Source of the DNA: Fictibacillus enclensis
Lineage (GTDB): Bacteria > Bacillota > Bacilli > Bacillales > Fictibacillaceae
Direction: 5' to 3'
DNA length: 64,000 bases
NCBI RefSeq assembly: GCF_001457035.1
Contig: NZ_KQ758617.1
Location: forward strand, 682,001 to 746,000
Shown here: positions 27,143 through 36,485 of the stretch, piece after piece
Position numbering within the stretch: position 1 is the stretch's first letter
How the letters are laid out: each line of letters opens with the position of its first letter
Position numbers and translations under genes: made by a program
The notes under the pieces: model-generated
Databases searched by the model: none
Seen by the model: the letters and a program-made list of their open reading frames with translations, nothing else
What the model was told of the DNA's origin: nothing

Positions 27143-28357
27143 TTATTTTGCTGTTACTTTAACTGTGGCAGCCGGGCTTACCGCATTCTTTGAATCTTTA
27201 TAAGTCACCTTTAATACGGTCCCTGCTTTTTGTAGGGGAATCTTCATGGTAAACGATCCGGTCGAATTCGCTTTAACGGCACCCAGGCTCGTACTTCCTC
27301 TTTTAACGGTGATTGTGCTCAATTTTATCGCCTTTCCTGAAATCTGTCGGCTCTTGCCGTTCACAGGCATAACCGTTGGCTTAGAAAGCATTTTGGTGAT
27401 ATAGGGGGAGGCTATGTACCATGTGCCCTTTTGTCCGGGAACGGAAACGGGATACCAGACAAATGGGTTGGAACTGCCATTAGAACGGTCGAAGGTATAT
27501 GGTCCGGCAATTGCGAGCTGGCTTCCTTTTTTTATCCACTTGAATGAACTATCAGTAGAAGGTGCTTTGCGGATCCTTACCTGGGTAAGAGAAGAATTCT
27601 CCCAGCTGGCAAATACTTTATCGTTCTTTTTGAGTCCGTATCTTGTCTCATGAAGCAGGCTGGACAGTGTATACGTTTTCTTCAAAAAATTAATATTGGC
27701 TGTGCTTTTAGGGTTATATTTAAAATCTTTAACAGAAAAAGAGGGCTTGCGAATGTTTGTATCCCCTATGAAACTCTCACTTTTCAGGTATGTCCAGACT
27801 TTTTCCTGGTACGCATTGGTGTTCACTTTCCCGGTGCTCTGATAGAGCGGGCTGTTGACGGGCTTGGTTCCATTGTATGCCATGATCGCAAAATACCACG
27901 TTTCAAGCACGGCTTTATCCTTTGGCAGGATGGAAGGAAGATCGGACCTGTTATACATATCGTTCAACAAATCCGCACCTGCTTTCAAATTATAAGGAAT
28001 ATCGTACTTTAGTTTTTCGATATCATACCGCTTTTGGTTTGTAATTTGCATTACGCCAATTCCGTGGTCGGATGAAATGGCCGGTTTTCCTTTTTTATCA
28101 AATTGTTTCCATGAGGTGTTTTCCTGGGTGGCAACTGCTTTCATAATTTCGGGCGGAATACCTGCTTCTATGGCTGTCTGTGTCAGAAGGCAGTTCATAT
28201 GCTGTGTGGATGGGTTTGTACCTTTTTTTAAGGTGCCCAACGAGCTGCATTTCGACTGAACATTGGAGCTCGATGCTGCCAGGGCGTGATCCTGAAAAAG
28301 TGGCAGTCCGAGAGCCAGGCAGCCCGCCAAACCGGCTTTTATAAACAAAGATGTCAT
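27143..28357 (-). CDS. Secreted lytic-transglycosylase-like protein with SH3-like and Ig-like domains
   Basis: The 404-residue precursor has a signal peptide ending near HALAAS. A lysozyme-like transglycosylase region follows (EAGIPPEIMKAVATQEN with the candidate catalytic E, then SSDHGIGVMQITN and AIMAYNG), then an SH3-like wall-binding region (about 220-340) and a C-terminal Ig-like repeat with ITVKRGSTSLGAV. It should act on peptidoglycan outside the cell. ATG 28357 follows GGAGGA at normal distance; a TTG six bases upstream is too close to that site. Confidence 0.85.
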   Translation of the reverse strand: MTSLFIKAGLAGCLALGLPLFQDHALAASSSNVQSKCSSLGTLKKGTNPSTQHMNCLLTQTAIEAGIPPEIMKAVATQENTSWKQFDKKGKPAISSDHGIGVMQITNQKRYDIEKLKYDIPYNLKAGADLLNDMYNRSDLPSILPKDKAVLETWYFAIMAYNGTKPVNSPLYQSTGKVNTNAYQEKVWTYLKSESFIGDTNIRKPSFSVKDFKYNPKSTANINFLKKTYTLSSLLHETRYGLKKNDKVFASWENSSLTQVRIRKAPSTDSSFKWIKKGSQLAIAGPYTFDRSNGSSNPFVWYPVSVPGQKGTWYIASPYITKMLSKPTVMPVNGKSRQISGKAIKLSTITVKRGSTSLGAVKANSTGSFTMKIPLQKAGTVLKVTYKDSKNAVSPAATVKVTAK

Positions 28358-28505
28358 AGTCAATCCTCCAAATCTCGTAATCTTCTAAATAATACCATAT
28401 ATCACAAGGTGAATGGTGTAAAATAATAGAATATTTTGGAATGAAGGTAAATGCGTATCCTCTAAAGAATAGATAGAGCAGAGTATGTCAAAGGAGGCGG
28501 TTTTT

Positions 28506-28556
28506 ATGAAAAAAAAGATAGTCATGGGGAATGGGAAGGGTACCGAGAGAAAATAA
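28506..28556 (+). CDS. Possible 16-residue leader peptide
   Basis: A perfect AAAGGAGG (28491-28498) precedes ATG 28506, which opens a 16-codon frame (M, three lysines, then IVMGNGKGTERK). The frame ends 15 bases before the TTG start of the next gene. The strong site argues for translation and perhaps translational coupling. No stem for attenuation was seen. Confidence 0.35.
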   Translation: MKKKIVMGNGKGTERK

Positions 28557-28571
28557 ACAGGAGATGATGGT

Positions 28572-29129
28572 TTGAAGCAAGCCTTGCTAATTATTGATGC
28601 ACAACAGGAATTAATGGACGGAAACACAGAGAATGAGGAAGTCTATCAAAAAAAGGAAGTCATTCACACTATAAATAAGGTCATTCTTAAAGCCGGGCGT
28701 TTAAAGGTACCTGTATTGGTCGTGCGTGACCTGGACGTAGCCGGGGGGAGTGGTGATGGGTTTCTTGTTCACAGCGAGATTCAATTGCCGGCAGATACGC
28801 CTTTCTTTGACAAAAGCGCCACCAGCGCTTTTTATGGAACCGGATTGCTGGAGCATTTACAAAAACAAGAGATTGAGCATCTTGTGATTGCGGGATGCAA
28901 AACCGAGCATTGTATTGATACCGCTGTTCGCATGGCAACTGTGCTGGGGTTTGATGTCACCTTGATCAAGGAAGGACATTCCACCACATCCTCAAAGAGC
29001 TTGCGTGCCGAAAAGATTATTCAGCATCATAATGAAATTCTTCATGGACATTACAATGTGGACCATTTTTCCATGGTAAGAAGTGCCGATGAAGACGTAT
29101 TCGAACCGCTTCATTACAAGTACCGATAA
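28572..29129 (+). CDS. Isochorismatase-family cysteine hydrolase
   Basis: This 185-residue protein shows the family triad D9 (LLIIDAQ), K81 (FDKSATSAF) and C114 (CKTEHC) with the cis-peptide region before the cysteine. Enzymes of this family hydrolyse amides or vinyl ethers such as nicotinamide or isochorismate; the substrate here is unknown. The start is TTG after AGGAG. It is not close in position to the second family member in the microcompartment operon. Confidence 0.87.
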   Translation: MKQALLIIDAQQELMDGNTENEEVYQKKEVIHTINKVILKAGRLKVPVLVVRDLDVAGGSGDGFLVHSEIQLPADTPFFDKSATSAFYGTGLLEHLQKQEIEHLVIAGCKTEHCIDTAVRMATVLGFDVTLIKEGHSTTSSKSLRAEKIIQHHNEILHGHYNVDHFSMVRSADEDVFEPLHYKYR

Positions 29130-29138
29130 TAGCAAACG

Positions 29139-29171
29139 AAAAAAGAAGACCTCATCGGGGTCTTCTTTTTT
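29139..29171 (+). terminator. Terminator after the cysteine hydrolase gene
   Basis: Arms AAAAAAGAAGACC and GGTCTTCTTTTTT surround a 7-base loop. Confidence 0.85.
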
Positions 29172-29174
29172 ATA

Positions 29175-29228
29175 TTAAGAAAGTCTTAAGAATTATGCTG
29201 ACTGATTGTTAAGATTTACAGGTTAAGA
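29175..29228 (+). promoter_or_regulatory. Four TTAAGA repeats before the two-component operon
   Basis: TTAAGA occurs at 29175, 29186, 29209 and 29223. The first two are 11 bases apart (one helical turn) and the last two 14 apart. Direct repeats of this kind are typical binding sites of OmpR-type regulators such as the one encoded next, suggesting autoregulation. Confidence 0.45.
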
Positions 29229-29283
29229 TACAGGTAATCCACAAAAAAGGGCATGGTATAATTTTGAAGGGAGCGTGAGAAAA

Positions 29284-29976
29284 ATGAGCGAATTTACAGT
29301 ATTGGTTGTAGATGATGAAAAAGAGATCAGAGATGCCATTGAAATCTATTTGAAAAACGAAAAGATGAATGTCCTCCAGGCATCAGACGGCATAGAAGCC
29401 ATTGAACTCTTGAATGAAGAAGTCGTTCATTTAATCATACTGGATATTATGATGCCGCGCCTTGATGGCATAGCGGCAACGTTTAGGATCAGGGAACAGA
29501 AGAACATTCCGATCATTATGCTTAGTGCAAAAAGTGAGGATACGGACAAAATCCTTGGACTTCAAATTGGAGCCGATGATTATTTGACAAAGCCTTTCAA
29601 TCCCGTTGAACTGATTGCCCGGGTGAAATCCCAGCTGAGGAGGTATATGACGCTGGGCACATATGAGGGAAAGAATTCGATCATAAACCTGAGCGGCCTT
29701 ACTCTTGACAAGGATGCGAGAGAAGTGGCCATTCACGGGGAGGCTGTTAAGCTGACTCCAATCGAATACAGGATTGTAGAGCTTTTGATGTCCTATCCTG
29801 GGCGTGTATTTTCGATTCATGACATTTATGAACGAGTATGGCAGGAGCCTTGCTATAACGCAGAAAATACAGTGGCCGTTCATATCCGGAAAATCAGAGA
29901 GAAAATAGAGATTGATCCAAAAAATCCAAGATATTTAAAGGTGGTATGGGGTGTTGGGTACAAAATGGAAAAGTAA
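29284..29976 (+). CDS. OmpR/PhoB-family response regulator
   Basis: This 230-residue regulator has a receiver domain with D10-D11, phosphoacceptor D54, S81 and K103, and a C-terminal winged-helix DNA-binding domain (LTPIEYRIVELLM, then ENTVAVHIRKIREKIE, then VWGVGYKME). ATG 29284 is preferred over GTG 29275 because AAGGGAG then has a usable spacing. It overlaps its kinase gene by 26 bases. The target genes are unknown apart from likely autoregulation. Confidence 0.95.
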   Translation: MSEFTVLVVDDEKEIRDAIEIYLKNEKMNVLQASDGIEAIELLNEEVVHLIILDIMMPRLDGIAATFRIREQKNIPIIMLSAKSEDTDKILGLQIGADDYLTKPFNPVELIARVKSQLRRYMTLGTYEGKNSIINLSGLTLDKDAREVAIHGEAVKLTPIEYRIVELLMSYPGRVFSIHDIYERVWQEPCYNAENTVAVHIRKIREKIEIDPKNPRYLKVVWGVGYKMEK

Positions 29977-32188
29977 GCTGAGTTGGGGTGCATGGCTGCT
30001 CTTGTTTACCATCGGGTTGAGCGGTACATTAACCTTCTTGTCTCACTGGGATGCCTATCTGGGAAAGAGTTACTTTGATACGGATGAATTCCAAAGTGAG
30101 TACAATACGTTTCTGGGATATCTCCATATTTCCGAAGTCAGCAATTTGACAGGGGATGAGATGAAAGAAAAAATTACGGTTTCAGATGAAGAAATGGAGG
30201 AATACCGCTTCAGATACGGTGAGTTATCTGATCAAATCAATAGCATCCAGGAACAGTACAGACCGCAGCTGGATGAGGCGAAAGCGGATCATAATCAAAA
30301 ACTTGAAAGTTATTATCAAAAGCAAAGAGACAAAAAGATTGAAGACATTCAGAAGAATTTTGAAAGTGACAAATATGTAAAAGAGAAAGTAAAAAAAGAA
30401 AAAGAGAAGCAAATCGATCATTTTATTGAAAATAAAGAAGAGGTAAAGAGGCAGTTGAAGCAATGGGATTCTTCGTTTGATTACTATTTGCAAAATAATG
30501 AGAGCGCTGAAGTATTTACCAATCTCTCCTCTTCAAATAAGCAGGATGCCTATCAAAAGTTAAACAATAGCAACATGCAGTTTGTTCAGGAATACAAAAG
30601 TGCAAGGGATCTGTCCATCTCAGATTACATGCCGCCATCGGACGATACTGGAGAGGGTCCAAATTATGATAATACTGTTACTGATGTTTTATCAGATGAA
30701 AAACCGGTGCTGATCGGAAAAATTGGTGTGCCGAAATCCTTGCCAAAGACCAGCATGATCTACGAGCAGTATCATATGTTCCAGATCAATCAGCTCTTTT
30801 TTTACCTCTACAGTACTGTGGGTGTGTTTGGTTTAGCTATAAGTATCTGGCTTGCAAGAAAATACCGTTTGCTGGCTGCTATTGGTGAACTGCCAATTAA
30901 AAACGTTTACCGAAAAGCGCCGATTGATCTAAAAGTAGCATCCTTACTTTTATTTGTTTTTGTTCTCATGGTATCCGTCGGTAACATTTTTACTTTTACT
31001 TTATACGGCGACTATTCAGTTATGATCAAAAATACGCTTTTTGATATTTTATTTACAAGCATTGTTGCAGGGCTAATCTTGATTCAAGTGGTTTGCCTCC
31101 GTGAAGAGATAAAAGAAAACGGCCTGACTAGAGCAGACTTGAAGCATTCTCTTATTTACCGGTTATGGATGGATGTGCTGAAGGCTTTTCATTCATTAGG
31201 ATTTGCTTTTCAAATTCTAGTTTTGCTTGGTATTGTATTTGCCTCCGGCTTTGGTGTGGGCTTCATTATGTACAACGACCAGCTTATCGGACTCTATCTA
31301 ATACTCTTTGTGGTGGTTACGGTACCGGCATTGTTACTGTTGCTTCGGAAGATTTCTTACTTAAACCGGATTGTTATTTATTCTTCCGATTTGGCTGCCG
31401 GGAAGATGGAGCCGGATTTGAAGGCCAAAGGAAATTCTCCGCTCGCCGCGCTGGCAAGGAACATTAACACACTGAAGCATGGTGTAAAGGCATTGCAGAA
31501 GTCCGAAGCAAAAAGTGAACGGCTGAAAACAGAGTTGATCACCAATGTAAGCCACGATTTACGAACACCGCTCACCTCGATCATTTCTTACACGGAGTTG
31601 TTAAAAACACCGAATCTCGATCAGGACAGCCAAAAGGCGTACGTTGAAATTATTGATAGGAAATCAAAACGGCTCAAAGTCTTGATTGATGATTTGTTTG
31701 AAGCATCAAAAATGGCGAGCGGAAATATTGAACTTGTCCGAACAAAAGCAGATATCGTTCAAATGCTGCAGCAGGCACTTGCTGAAAATGATGAAGCCAT
31801 AGAGAAATCCAATTTGCAGTTCAGACTGTCATTTTCTGAGCAGCCAATCCATGCAAATGTCGATGGACAAAAAATGTGGCGTGTATTTGATAATCTGATC
31901 GGAAATGCGTTGAAATATTCCCTAGATCGTACGAGAGTATATATCGAAATTGAACAAAAACAGGATGAAGTGATCATCTCGTTTAAAAACATTACAAAAT
32001 ATGAGTTGGGGGGCAACACGGAGGAGCTGTTTGAACGGTTCAAAAGAGGGGACACCTCACGACATACGGAAGGATCAGGCCTTGGCCTGGCGATTGCCAA
32101 ATCGATCGTTGATCTTCATGAAGGCCAGATGGACGTGGAAGTGGACGGAGATTTATTTAAAGTGATAATCCGGCTGGATGCGGTATAA
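29951..32188 (+). CDS. Sensor histidine kinase with a large coiled-coil sensor and six membrane helices
   Basis: The 745-residue kinase starts at GTG after AAAGGTGG. A first helix (about 12-32) leads into an extracytoplasmic region of about 245 residues, very rich in K, E and Q with predicted coiled coil at roughly 90-190. Five more helices follow (about 281-300, 329-352, 361-383, 417-440, 443-465), then a HAMP-like linker. HisKA has H535 in NVSHDLRTPLTS, followed by an HATPase domain with N (DNLIGNALKYS) and GSGLGLAI. The signal is unknown; the multi-helix layout resembles kinases sensing envelope stress. Confidence 0.93.
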   Translation: MLGTKWKSKLSWGAWLLLFTIGLSGTLTFLSHWDAYLGKSYFDTDEFQSEYNTFLGYLHISEVSNLTGDEMKEKITVSDEEMEEYRFRYGELSDQINSIQEQYRPQLDEAKADHNQKLESYYQKQRDKKIEDIQKNFESDKYVKEKVKKEKEKQIDHFIENKEEVKRQLKQWDSSFDYYLQNNESAEVFTNLSSSNKQDAYQKLNNSNMQFVQEYKSARDLSISDYMPPSDDTGEGPNYDNTVTDVLSDEKPVLIGKIGVPKSLPKTSMIYEQYHMFQINQLFFYLYSTVGVFGLAISIWLARKYRLLAAIGELPIKNVYRKAPIDLKVASLLLFVFVLMVSVGNIFTFTLYGDYSVMIKNTLFDILFTSIVAGLILIQVVCLREEIKENGLTRADLKHSLIYRLWMDVLKAFHSLGFAFQILVLLGIVFASGFGVGFIMYNDQLIGLYLILFVVVTVPALLLLLRKISYLNRIVIYSSDLAAGKMEPDLKAKGNSPLAALARNINTLKHGVKALQKSEAKSERLKTELITNVSHDLRTPLTSIISYTELLKTPNLDQDSQKAYVEIIDRKSKRLKVLIDDLFEASKMASGNIELVRTKADIVQMLQQALAENDEAIEKSNLQFRLSFSEQPIHANVDGQKMWRVFDNLIGNALKYSLDRTRVYIEIEQKQDEVIISFKNITKYELGGNTEELFERFKRGDTSRHTEGSGLGLAIAKSIVDLHEGQMDVEVDGDLFKVIIRLDAV

Positions 32189-32202
32189 AATGAAAGATAG
32201 CT

Positions 32203-32230
32203 AAAGAAGCGGACGATGCCGCTTCTTTTT
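32203..32230 (+). terminator. Terminator of the two-component operon
   Basis: Arms AAAGAAGCGG and CCGCTTCTTT surround a 6-base loop and end in Ts. Confidence 0.8.
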
Positions 32231-32313
32231 GATATCCGGAAAAATCTTTTGTTTACATTTCTATAAGGTTCTGTTTTATTATAGGAATAGACTGAATGTA
32301 AGAGGTATAACTT

Positions 32314-33255
32314 ATGCTAAATGTTTATTACACTGACACCGCAAACCAACTAACAGAAGTGGAAGACATTCAAAAAGGATGCTGGATCAATCTTATTGCA
32401 CCGACCAATGAAGAAATTAACTGGGTGGTTGAGAAAATAGGAATCGATCCGGACTTCCTGAGAGATGCCCTGGATGAAGAAGAACGTTCCAGGGTAGAAA
32501 AAGAAGCAAATACCGTAAGTGTTATCGTGGACCTGCCGATTTTGGATTCAGACGAGAACGGAGTACAGTATGATACCTTTCCGCTTGCCATGATATCCAC
32601 CGATTCTCATTTTATAACGGTTTGTCTGAGAGAAAACCCGATTCTGGAGCTGTTTGCCAAGCGAAAAGTAAAAAACTTTTACACGTATAAAAAAACGCGT
32701 TTTGTGTTTCAGCTGCTTCAGATGATTGCTACTTATTATTTGCGTTACCTGCGGCAAATCAACCGGAAGACAGAGCAAATCGAATATGAATTACGGCAGA
32801 CACTGAAAAATGAGGATCTCTTTGAACTGCTCAGGCTTGAGAAATCTCTCGTGTATTTTGCCACTTCCCTTAAATCAAATGATGCTGTACTTGAAAAATT
32901 GCTGAAGGTCAGCTACTTGAAAATGTATGAAGAAGACAAGGATCTGCTTGAAGACGTTATTATCGAAAACAAGCAGGCGATTGAAATGAGCCTTATATAC
33001 AGAAATATATTAAAAAGCCTTATGGATGCTTTCTCTTCGGTAATATCGAATAACCTGAACGTAGAAATGCGCTTTTTAACGTCCATTACGATTATCCTTG
33101 CTTTGCCTACCATGGTAGCGAGCTTTTATGGAATGAACATTCCGTTGCCGTTTCAGAAATATCCGCATGCGTTTTTTGTAAGCCTGTGTGTTGCTTTTAC
33201 CATATCGGGATTGGTTGCCTTTATCTTTTGGAAAAAGCGCTTCTTTCGGAAATAG
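32314..33255 (+). CDS. corA: CorA-family divalent cation transporter
   Basis: The 313-residue protein has a long soluble N-terminal funnel domain, a helical stalk, and two C-terminal membrane helices. The selectivity motif G273-M274-N275 (FYGMNIPLPF) sits at the end of the first helix, and a basic cluster (KKRFFRK) ends the protein. It forms a pentameric channel for magnesium or related ions. It is monocistronic. No M-box riboswitch was recognised upstream. Confidence 0.92.
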   Translation: MLNVYYTDTANQLTEVEDIQKGCWINLIAPTNEEINWVVEKIGIDPDFLRDALDEEERSRVEKEANTVSVIVDLPILDSDENGVQYDTFPLAMISTDSHFITVCLRENPILELFAKRKVKNFYTYKKTRFVFQLLQMIATYYLRYLRQINRKTEQIEYELRQTLKNEDLFELLRLEKSLVYFATSLKSNDAVLEKLLKVSYLKMYEEDKDLLEDVIIENKQAIEMSLIYRNILKSLMDAFSSVISNNLNVEMRFLTSITIILALPTMVASFYGMNIPLPFQKYPHAFFVSLCVAFTISGLVAFIFWKKRFFRK

Positions 33256-33270
33256 AAAATCATTCTGCGG

Positions 33271-33302
33271 AAGGGAACTTTTCACAATAAAGTTCCCTTT
33301 TT
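33271..33302 (+). terminator. Terminator after corA
   Basis: Arms AAGGGAACTT and AAGTTCCCTT surround a 9-base loop and are followed by Ts. Confidence 0.8.
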
Positions 33303-33315
33303 GTTCGCTTGATAG

Positions 33316-33329
33316 CGAAAACGCTTTCC
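33316..33329 (+). promoter_or_regulatory. cre-like CcpA site upstream of coaA
   Basis: CGAAAACGCTTTCC agrees with the catabolite-responsive element consensus TGWAANCGNTNWCA at 12 of 14 positions, including the whole core. It lies 150 bases before coaA. A role for CcpA is possible but unproven. Confidence 0.35.
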
Positions 33330-33479
33330 TATGGAAGGGTAATGGCTTTACAATCAGGTTATCTTATCTTTAAAATTATGTTAACATTGTAAAGCGATAT
33401 GATACTTAAATTGAAGTGTATCCTATGAACGATGATATAGAATATTAAGCATAGTGATCCAAAAAAGGAGATGCCAGCA

Positions 33480-34445
33480 ATGAGCCAGACCATGTTAGAG
33501 AATGAGTCGCTGTCTCCCTACCTTTCTTTTACCAGGGAAGAATGGGCGGGCTTGTATTCGGCCGATATACAACCGTTAACAGAATGGGAAGTGTCGGAAC
33601 TTCAGGGAATCAACGAAAATGTATCCCTCAATGAGGTCTCGTCCATTTATTTGCCATTGTGCCGGTTGCTTAACCTATATGTCACCTCTTCACAGCAGCT
33701 TCATCTGCAATCGAATGCATTTTTGCGCAAGCAAATGAAGAAGCCACCGTTCATCATCGGGATTGCCGGAAGTGTAGCGGTTGGCAAAAGCACAACGTCC
33801 CGGATCATTCAGGCGCTTCTGTCCAGATGGCCCAACACGCCAAAGGTTGAACTTGTTACAACCGACGGCTTTCTTTATCCAAATGCTGTTTTGGAGCAAA
33901 AAGGGCTGATGGGGAAGAAAGGATTTCCAGAAAGCTACGATTTAAAAGGACTGATCCAGTTTTTGTCCCAATTGAAATCAGGAAAGCCGGTCGTGGAAGC
34001 TCCCATCTATTCTCACTTGGAATATGATATTTTGCATGACCAGGTACAAACCATTTCTGAACCCGATATTGTTATTGTAGAAGGTATTAATGTACTGCAG
34101 GTTCCGAAACAAAAAAGAAGCAAAAAACAAAATACACAAATCTTCGTTTCAGATTTCTTTGATTTCTCCCTTTATGTGGACGCGGACGAAGAGGAAATCA
34201 AGCAATGGTATGTGGATCGATTTAAAATCTTGAGAAACACCGCTTTTCAAAGCCCGGTATCCTATTTCCACCGTTATGCCGATCTGAATGATGAGGAAGC
34301 GATTGAATTTGCACTTAATATTTGGAATACCATTAACGGATTGAATTTGCGTGAAAACATCCTTCCGACCAAGTATCGGGCGCATCTAATTCTGGAAAAA
34401 GGAAAAAATCATTCCGTATCCGGGGTTAAAATGAGAAAAATGTAG
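33480..34445 (+). CDS. coaA: Type I pantothenate kinase
   Basis: The 321-residue kinase phosphorylates pantothenate in the first step of coenzyme A synthesis. The P-loop [12 protein letters not shown] (K103) and the family motifs [12 protein letters not shown] and IVEGINVLQ are present, and the length matches B. subtilis CoaA (319). ATG 33480 has AAAAAAGGAG nine bases upstream; ATG 33471 lies directly on that site and is rejected. Confidence 0.95.
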   Translation: MSQTMLENESLSPYLSFTREEWAGLYSADIQPLTEWEVSELQGINENVSLNEVSSIYLPLCRLLNLYVTSSQQLHLQSNAFLRKQMKKPPFIIGIAGSVAVGKSTTSRIIQALLSRWPNTPKVELVTTDGFLYPNAVLEQKGLMGKKGFPESYDLKGLIQFLSQLKSGKPVVEAPIYSHLEYDILHDQVQTISEPDIVIVEGINVLQVPKQKRSKKQNTQIFVSDFFDFSLYVDADEEEIKQWYVDRFKILRNTAFQSPVSYFHRYADLNDEEAIEFALNIWNTINGLNLRENILPTKYRAHLILEKGKNHSVSGVKMRKM

Positions 34446-34447
34446 TC

Positions 34448-34475
34448 AAAAAAGACGGCAAACGCCGTCTTTTTT
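34448..34475 (+). terminator. Terminator after coaA
   Basis: Arms AAAAAAGACGGC and GCCGTCTTTTTT surround an AAAC loop. Confidence 0.85.
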
Positions 34476-34702
34476 GATGAACTCTTCGGAACGAGACATA
34501 GCGTGGAAAGAAACAGGGTATACAGTAGGAGTCGACCGAATATTGAGCCTATATTACAAAATTTGTATCTATTTTCTCATTTTTATGATAGGTGATATAG
34601 AGTATGGTAATAGTACAATACTTACTTAAAAGTAACTTATTATCTTTTGGCGACTAAGCAGCAACTACTTTTTGAATGAATACCCGTATGGGAGCTGATG
34701 TT

Positions 34703-35344
34703 GTGAAAGATTCCGAATTGAATAAACATGTCTTTTTGGCCAAACTGATTACACAGTATGCAAGAGTTCATCGGAAAGCAGTGGGTCCTGTTGCCGAAGA
34801 ATATATCCGTCAGATTGGTATACGAACGGGAGAGTGGATAGAGGGCTATTACAAGGGTTACAGCAGCCCGTGGACTATTGAGCAATATGTGGATATTCTG
34901 ATCGATTTGAAAAATAAAATAGGCGGTCAGTTTGAACTTTTATCCATAGATGGTGACCGAATCGTGATGAAGGCGATTCAATGTCCCTTTGGAGATGACG
35001 TAACTCATGCGCCCCACCTTTGCATGATGACGTCCAGCGTATTCGGCGGGATTGCTGCAAGACATTTCGGTTACGGCAAAGTTTCACTCAGGAAACAAAT
35101 GGCTCTTGGACACGAAAATTGTGAAATTGCGATTTATTTATCGCCAGATGATTCGGAAGAGGGGATTGAGTATAAAGATTTGGCCATTTCCCCCGCTCAG
35201 GCAGATCCTTTCCTCTGGGAAGAAGAAACCATCACCATGCTGAACGAAGAGCTAAAACGGACGGATGAATTAATGATCAAATTACTTGACGAGTTGGAAG
35301 AATTAAGGGGAAAAGTAAAAGAGGATGGAAAAATGAAGAGATAG
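34703..35344 (+). CDS. Methanogen output domain 1 (MetOD1)-type protein
   Basis: The 213-residue protein matches the MetOD1 pattern: FELLSIDGDRIVMKAIQCPFGDDV, then APHLCMMTSSVFGGIAARHFGYGKVSL, then an LGHENCEI segment, with three cysteines that could bind a metal or react. A C-terminal helix rich in K and E (about 175-213) may be a coiled coil. This output domain is usually fused to signalling modules; here it stands alone. The start is taken at GTG 34703 after GGGAG; in-frame ATGs at 34676 and 34688 are alternatives. Function unknown. Confidence 0.75.
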   Translation: MKDSELNKHVFLAKLITQYARVHRKAVGPVAEEYIRQIGIRTGEWIEGYYKGYSSPWTIEQYVDILIDLKNKIGGQFELLSIDGDRIVMKAIQCPFGDDVTHAPHLCMMTSSVFGGIAARHFGYGKVSLRKQMALGHENCEIAIYLSPDDSEEGIEYKDLAISPAQADPFLWEEETITMLNEELKRTDELMIKLLDELEELRGKVKEDGKMKR

Positions 35345-35458
35345 AGAATTCAGAATGTATGTGTGTGGTGTCAAACAGCACGCTTTTTTTATACACCAGA
35401 ACGTTTGAAAGAAAGTATGAAAGGTTAAGGAGAATTATAGGAAAAGGAGTGGAGTAAT

Positions 35459-36244
35459 GTGAAACTCAAAACAGCTAACCTAGACAAAAGGAAACTCGCT
35501 TATATTGATGAAGGAAAAGGAGAAGCCATCGTGTTGCTTCACGGTTTTTGCGGAAGCCATGAATATTGGGAGGAAGTGGTCCCCAAGCTTGCTAAAGAAT
35601 ACCGTGTAATTGCACCTGATTTGCGTGGGCATGGAAAATCATCGGTCAGTGATTCTGCATGTGCCGTGGAGGATTTTTCTGAGGATATCAAGGATTTGCT
35701 CGGGCATTTAGGATTGGATAAAGTCACCATGCTGGGACATTCACTGGGAGGTTATATTACTTTAGCGTTTGCTGATCATCAAAGCAACCGGCTGAAAGGG
35801 TATGGACTGATTCATTCCACTGCCTTTCCAGACGATGAAGCCGGCCGGTTGAAGAGAGACCGTACCATTGAGCAAATACAGGAAAACGGAATTAACTCAG
35901 TGATTGATCAATTGATACCCAACCTGTTTGCACCCGATACTACGCTGACTGATAAAATAGAGAAGGCGAAACAAATCGGATATGATACTCCGCCTGAAGG
36001 AGCCATTACTGCGTCCATTGCCATGAAAAACAGGCCCAATCGCAATGACGTCCTCCAGAACTCAAATATTCCGGTTCTTTTGGTGGCTGGTGAAAGTGAT
36101 CAAGTGATTCCACCAGAGAAAACATTTTCAGTTTCCAAGGAGAATATTACCCAAGTGACCTTACCAAGGACCGGGCACATGGGAATGTATGAAGCCACAG
36201 ATGCTCTGATCGAAGAAATCACCGAATTTATGAAAAAAATATAA
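35459..36244 (+). CDS. Alpha/beta-fold hydrolase
   Basis: This 261-residue hydrolase has the oxyanion HGFCGS near 29, the nucleophile elbow GHSLGG with S95, D214 in GESDQVIP and H240 in RTGHMG. It starts at GTG after AAAAGGAGTGG. Substrate unknown; related proteins include lactonases, esterases and haloperoxidase-like enzymes. Confidence 0.9.
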   Translation: MKLKTANLDKRKLAYIDEGKGEAIVLLHGFCGSHEYWEEVVPKLAKEYRVIAPDLRGHGKSSVSDSACAVEDFSEDIKDLLGHLGLDKVTMLGHSLGGYITLAFADHQSNRLKGYGLIHSTAFPDDEAGRLKRDRTIEQIQENGINSVIDQLIPNLFAPDTTLTDKIEKAKQIGYDTPPEGAITASIAMKNRPNRNDVLQNSNIPVLLVAGESDQVIPPEKTFSVSKENITQVTLPRTGHMGMYEATDALIEEITEFMKKI

Positions 36245-36249
36245 TAAAA

Positions 36250-36277
36250 AAAGGCTCCTGATAATTCAGGAGCCTTT
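36250..36277. terminator. Bidirectional terminator between the hydrolase and csp genes
   Basis: A 12-bp stem (AAAGGCTCCTGA and complement) has a TAAT loop, with A and T runs on both flanks. Confidence 0.85.
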
Positions 36278-36287
36278 CATGTATTCC

Positions 36288-36485
36288 TTACTTTTGAACG
36301 TTAGCAGCTTGAGGTCCGCGAGCACCTTCAGTGATTTCAAACGTTACATCTTGACCTTCTTCAAGTGATTTGAAACCGTCGCCTTGAATAGCAGAAAAGT
36401 GTACGAATACATCGTCTTGGCCTTCAACTTCGATGAAGCCGAAACCTTTTTCTGCGTTGAACCATTTAACTTTACCTTGTAGCAT
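36288..36485 (-). CDS. Cold shock protein, CspB-like
   Basis: The 65-residue OB-fold protein begins [10 protein letters not shown] and carries RNP1 KGFGFIEV and RNP2 VFVHF. It closely resembles B. subtilis CspB in sequence and length. It binds single-stranded RNA and DNA and acts as an RNA chaperone. ATG 36485 follows AGGAGGAAC; the frame is open further upstream, but that part is not family-like. The divergent 220-bp gap to lapA probably holds its long leader. Confidence 0.95.
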   Translation of the reverse strand: MLQGKVKWFNAEKGFGFIEVEGQDDVFVHFSAIQGDGFKSLEEGQDVTFEITEGARGPQAANVQK

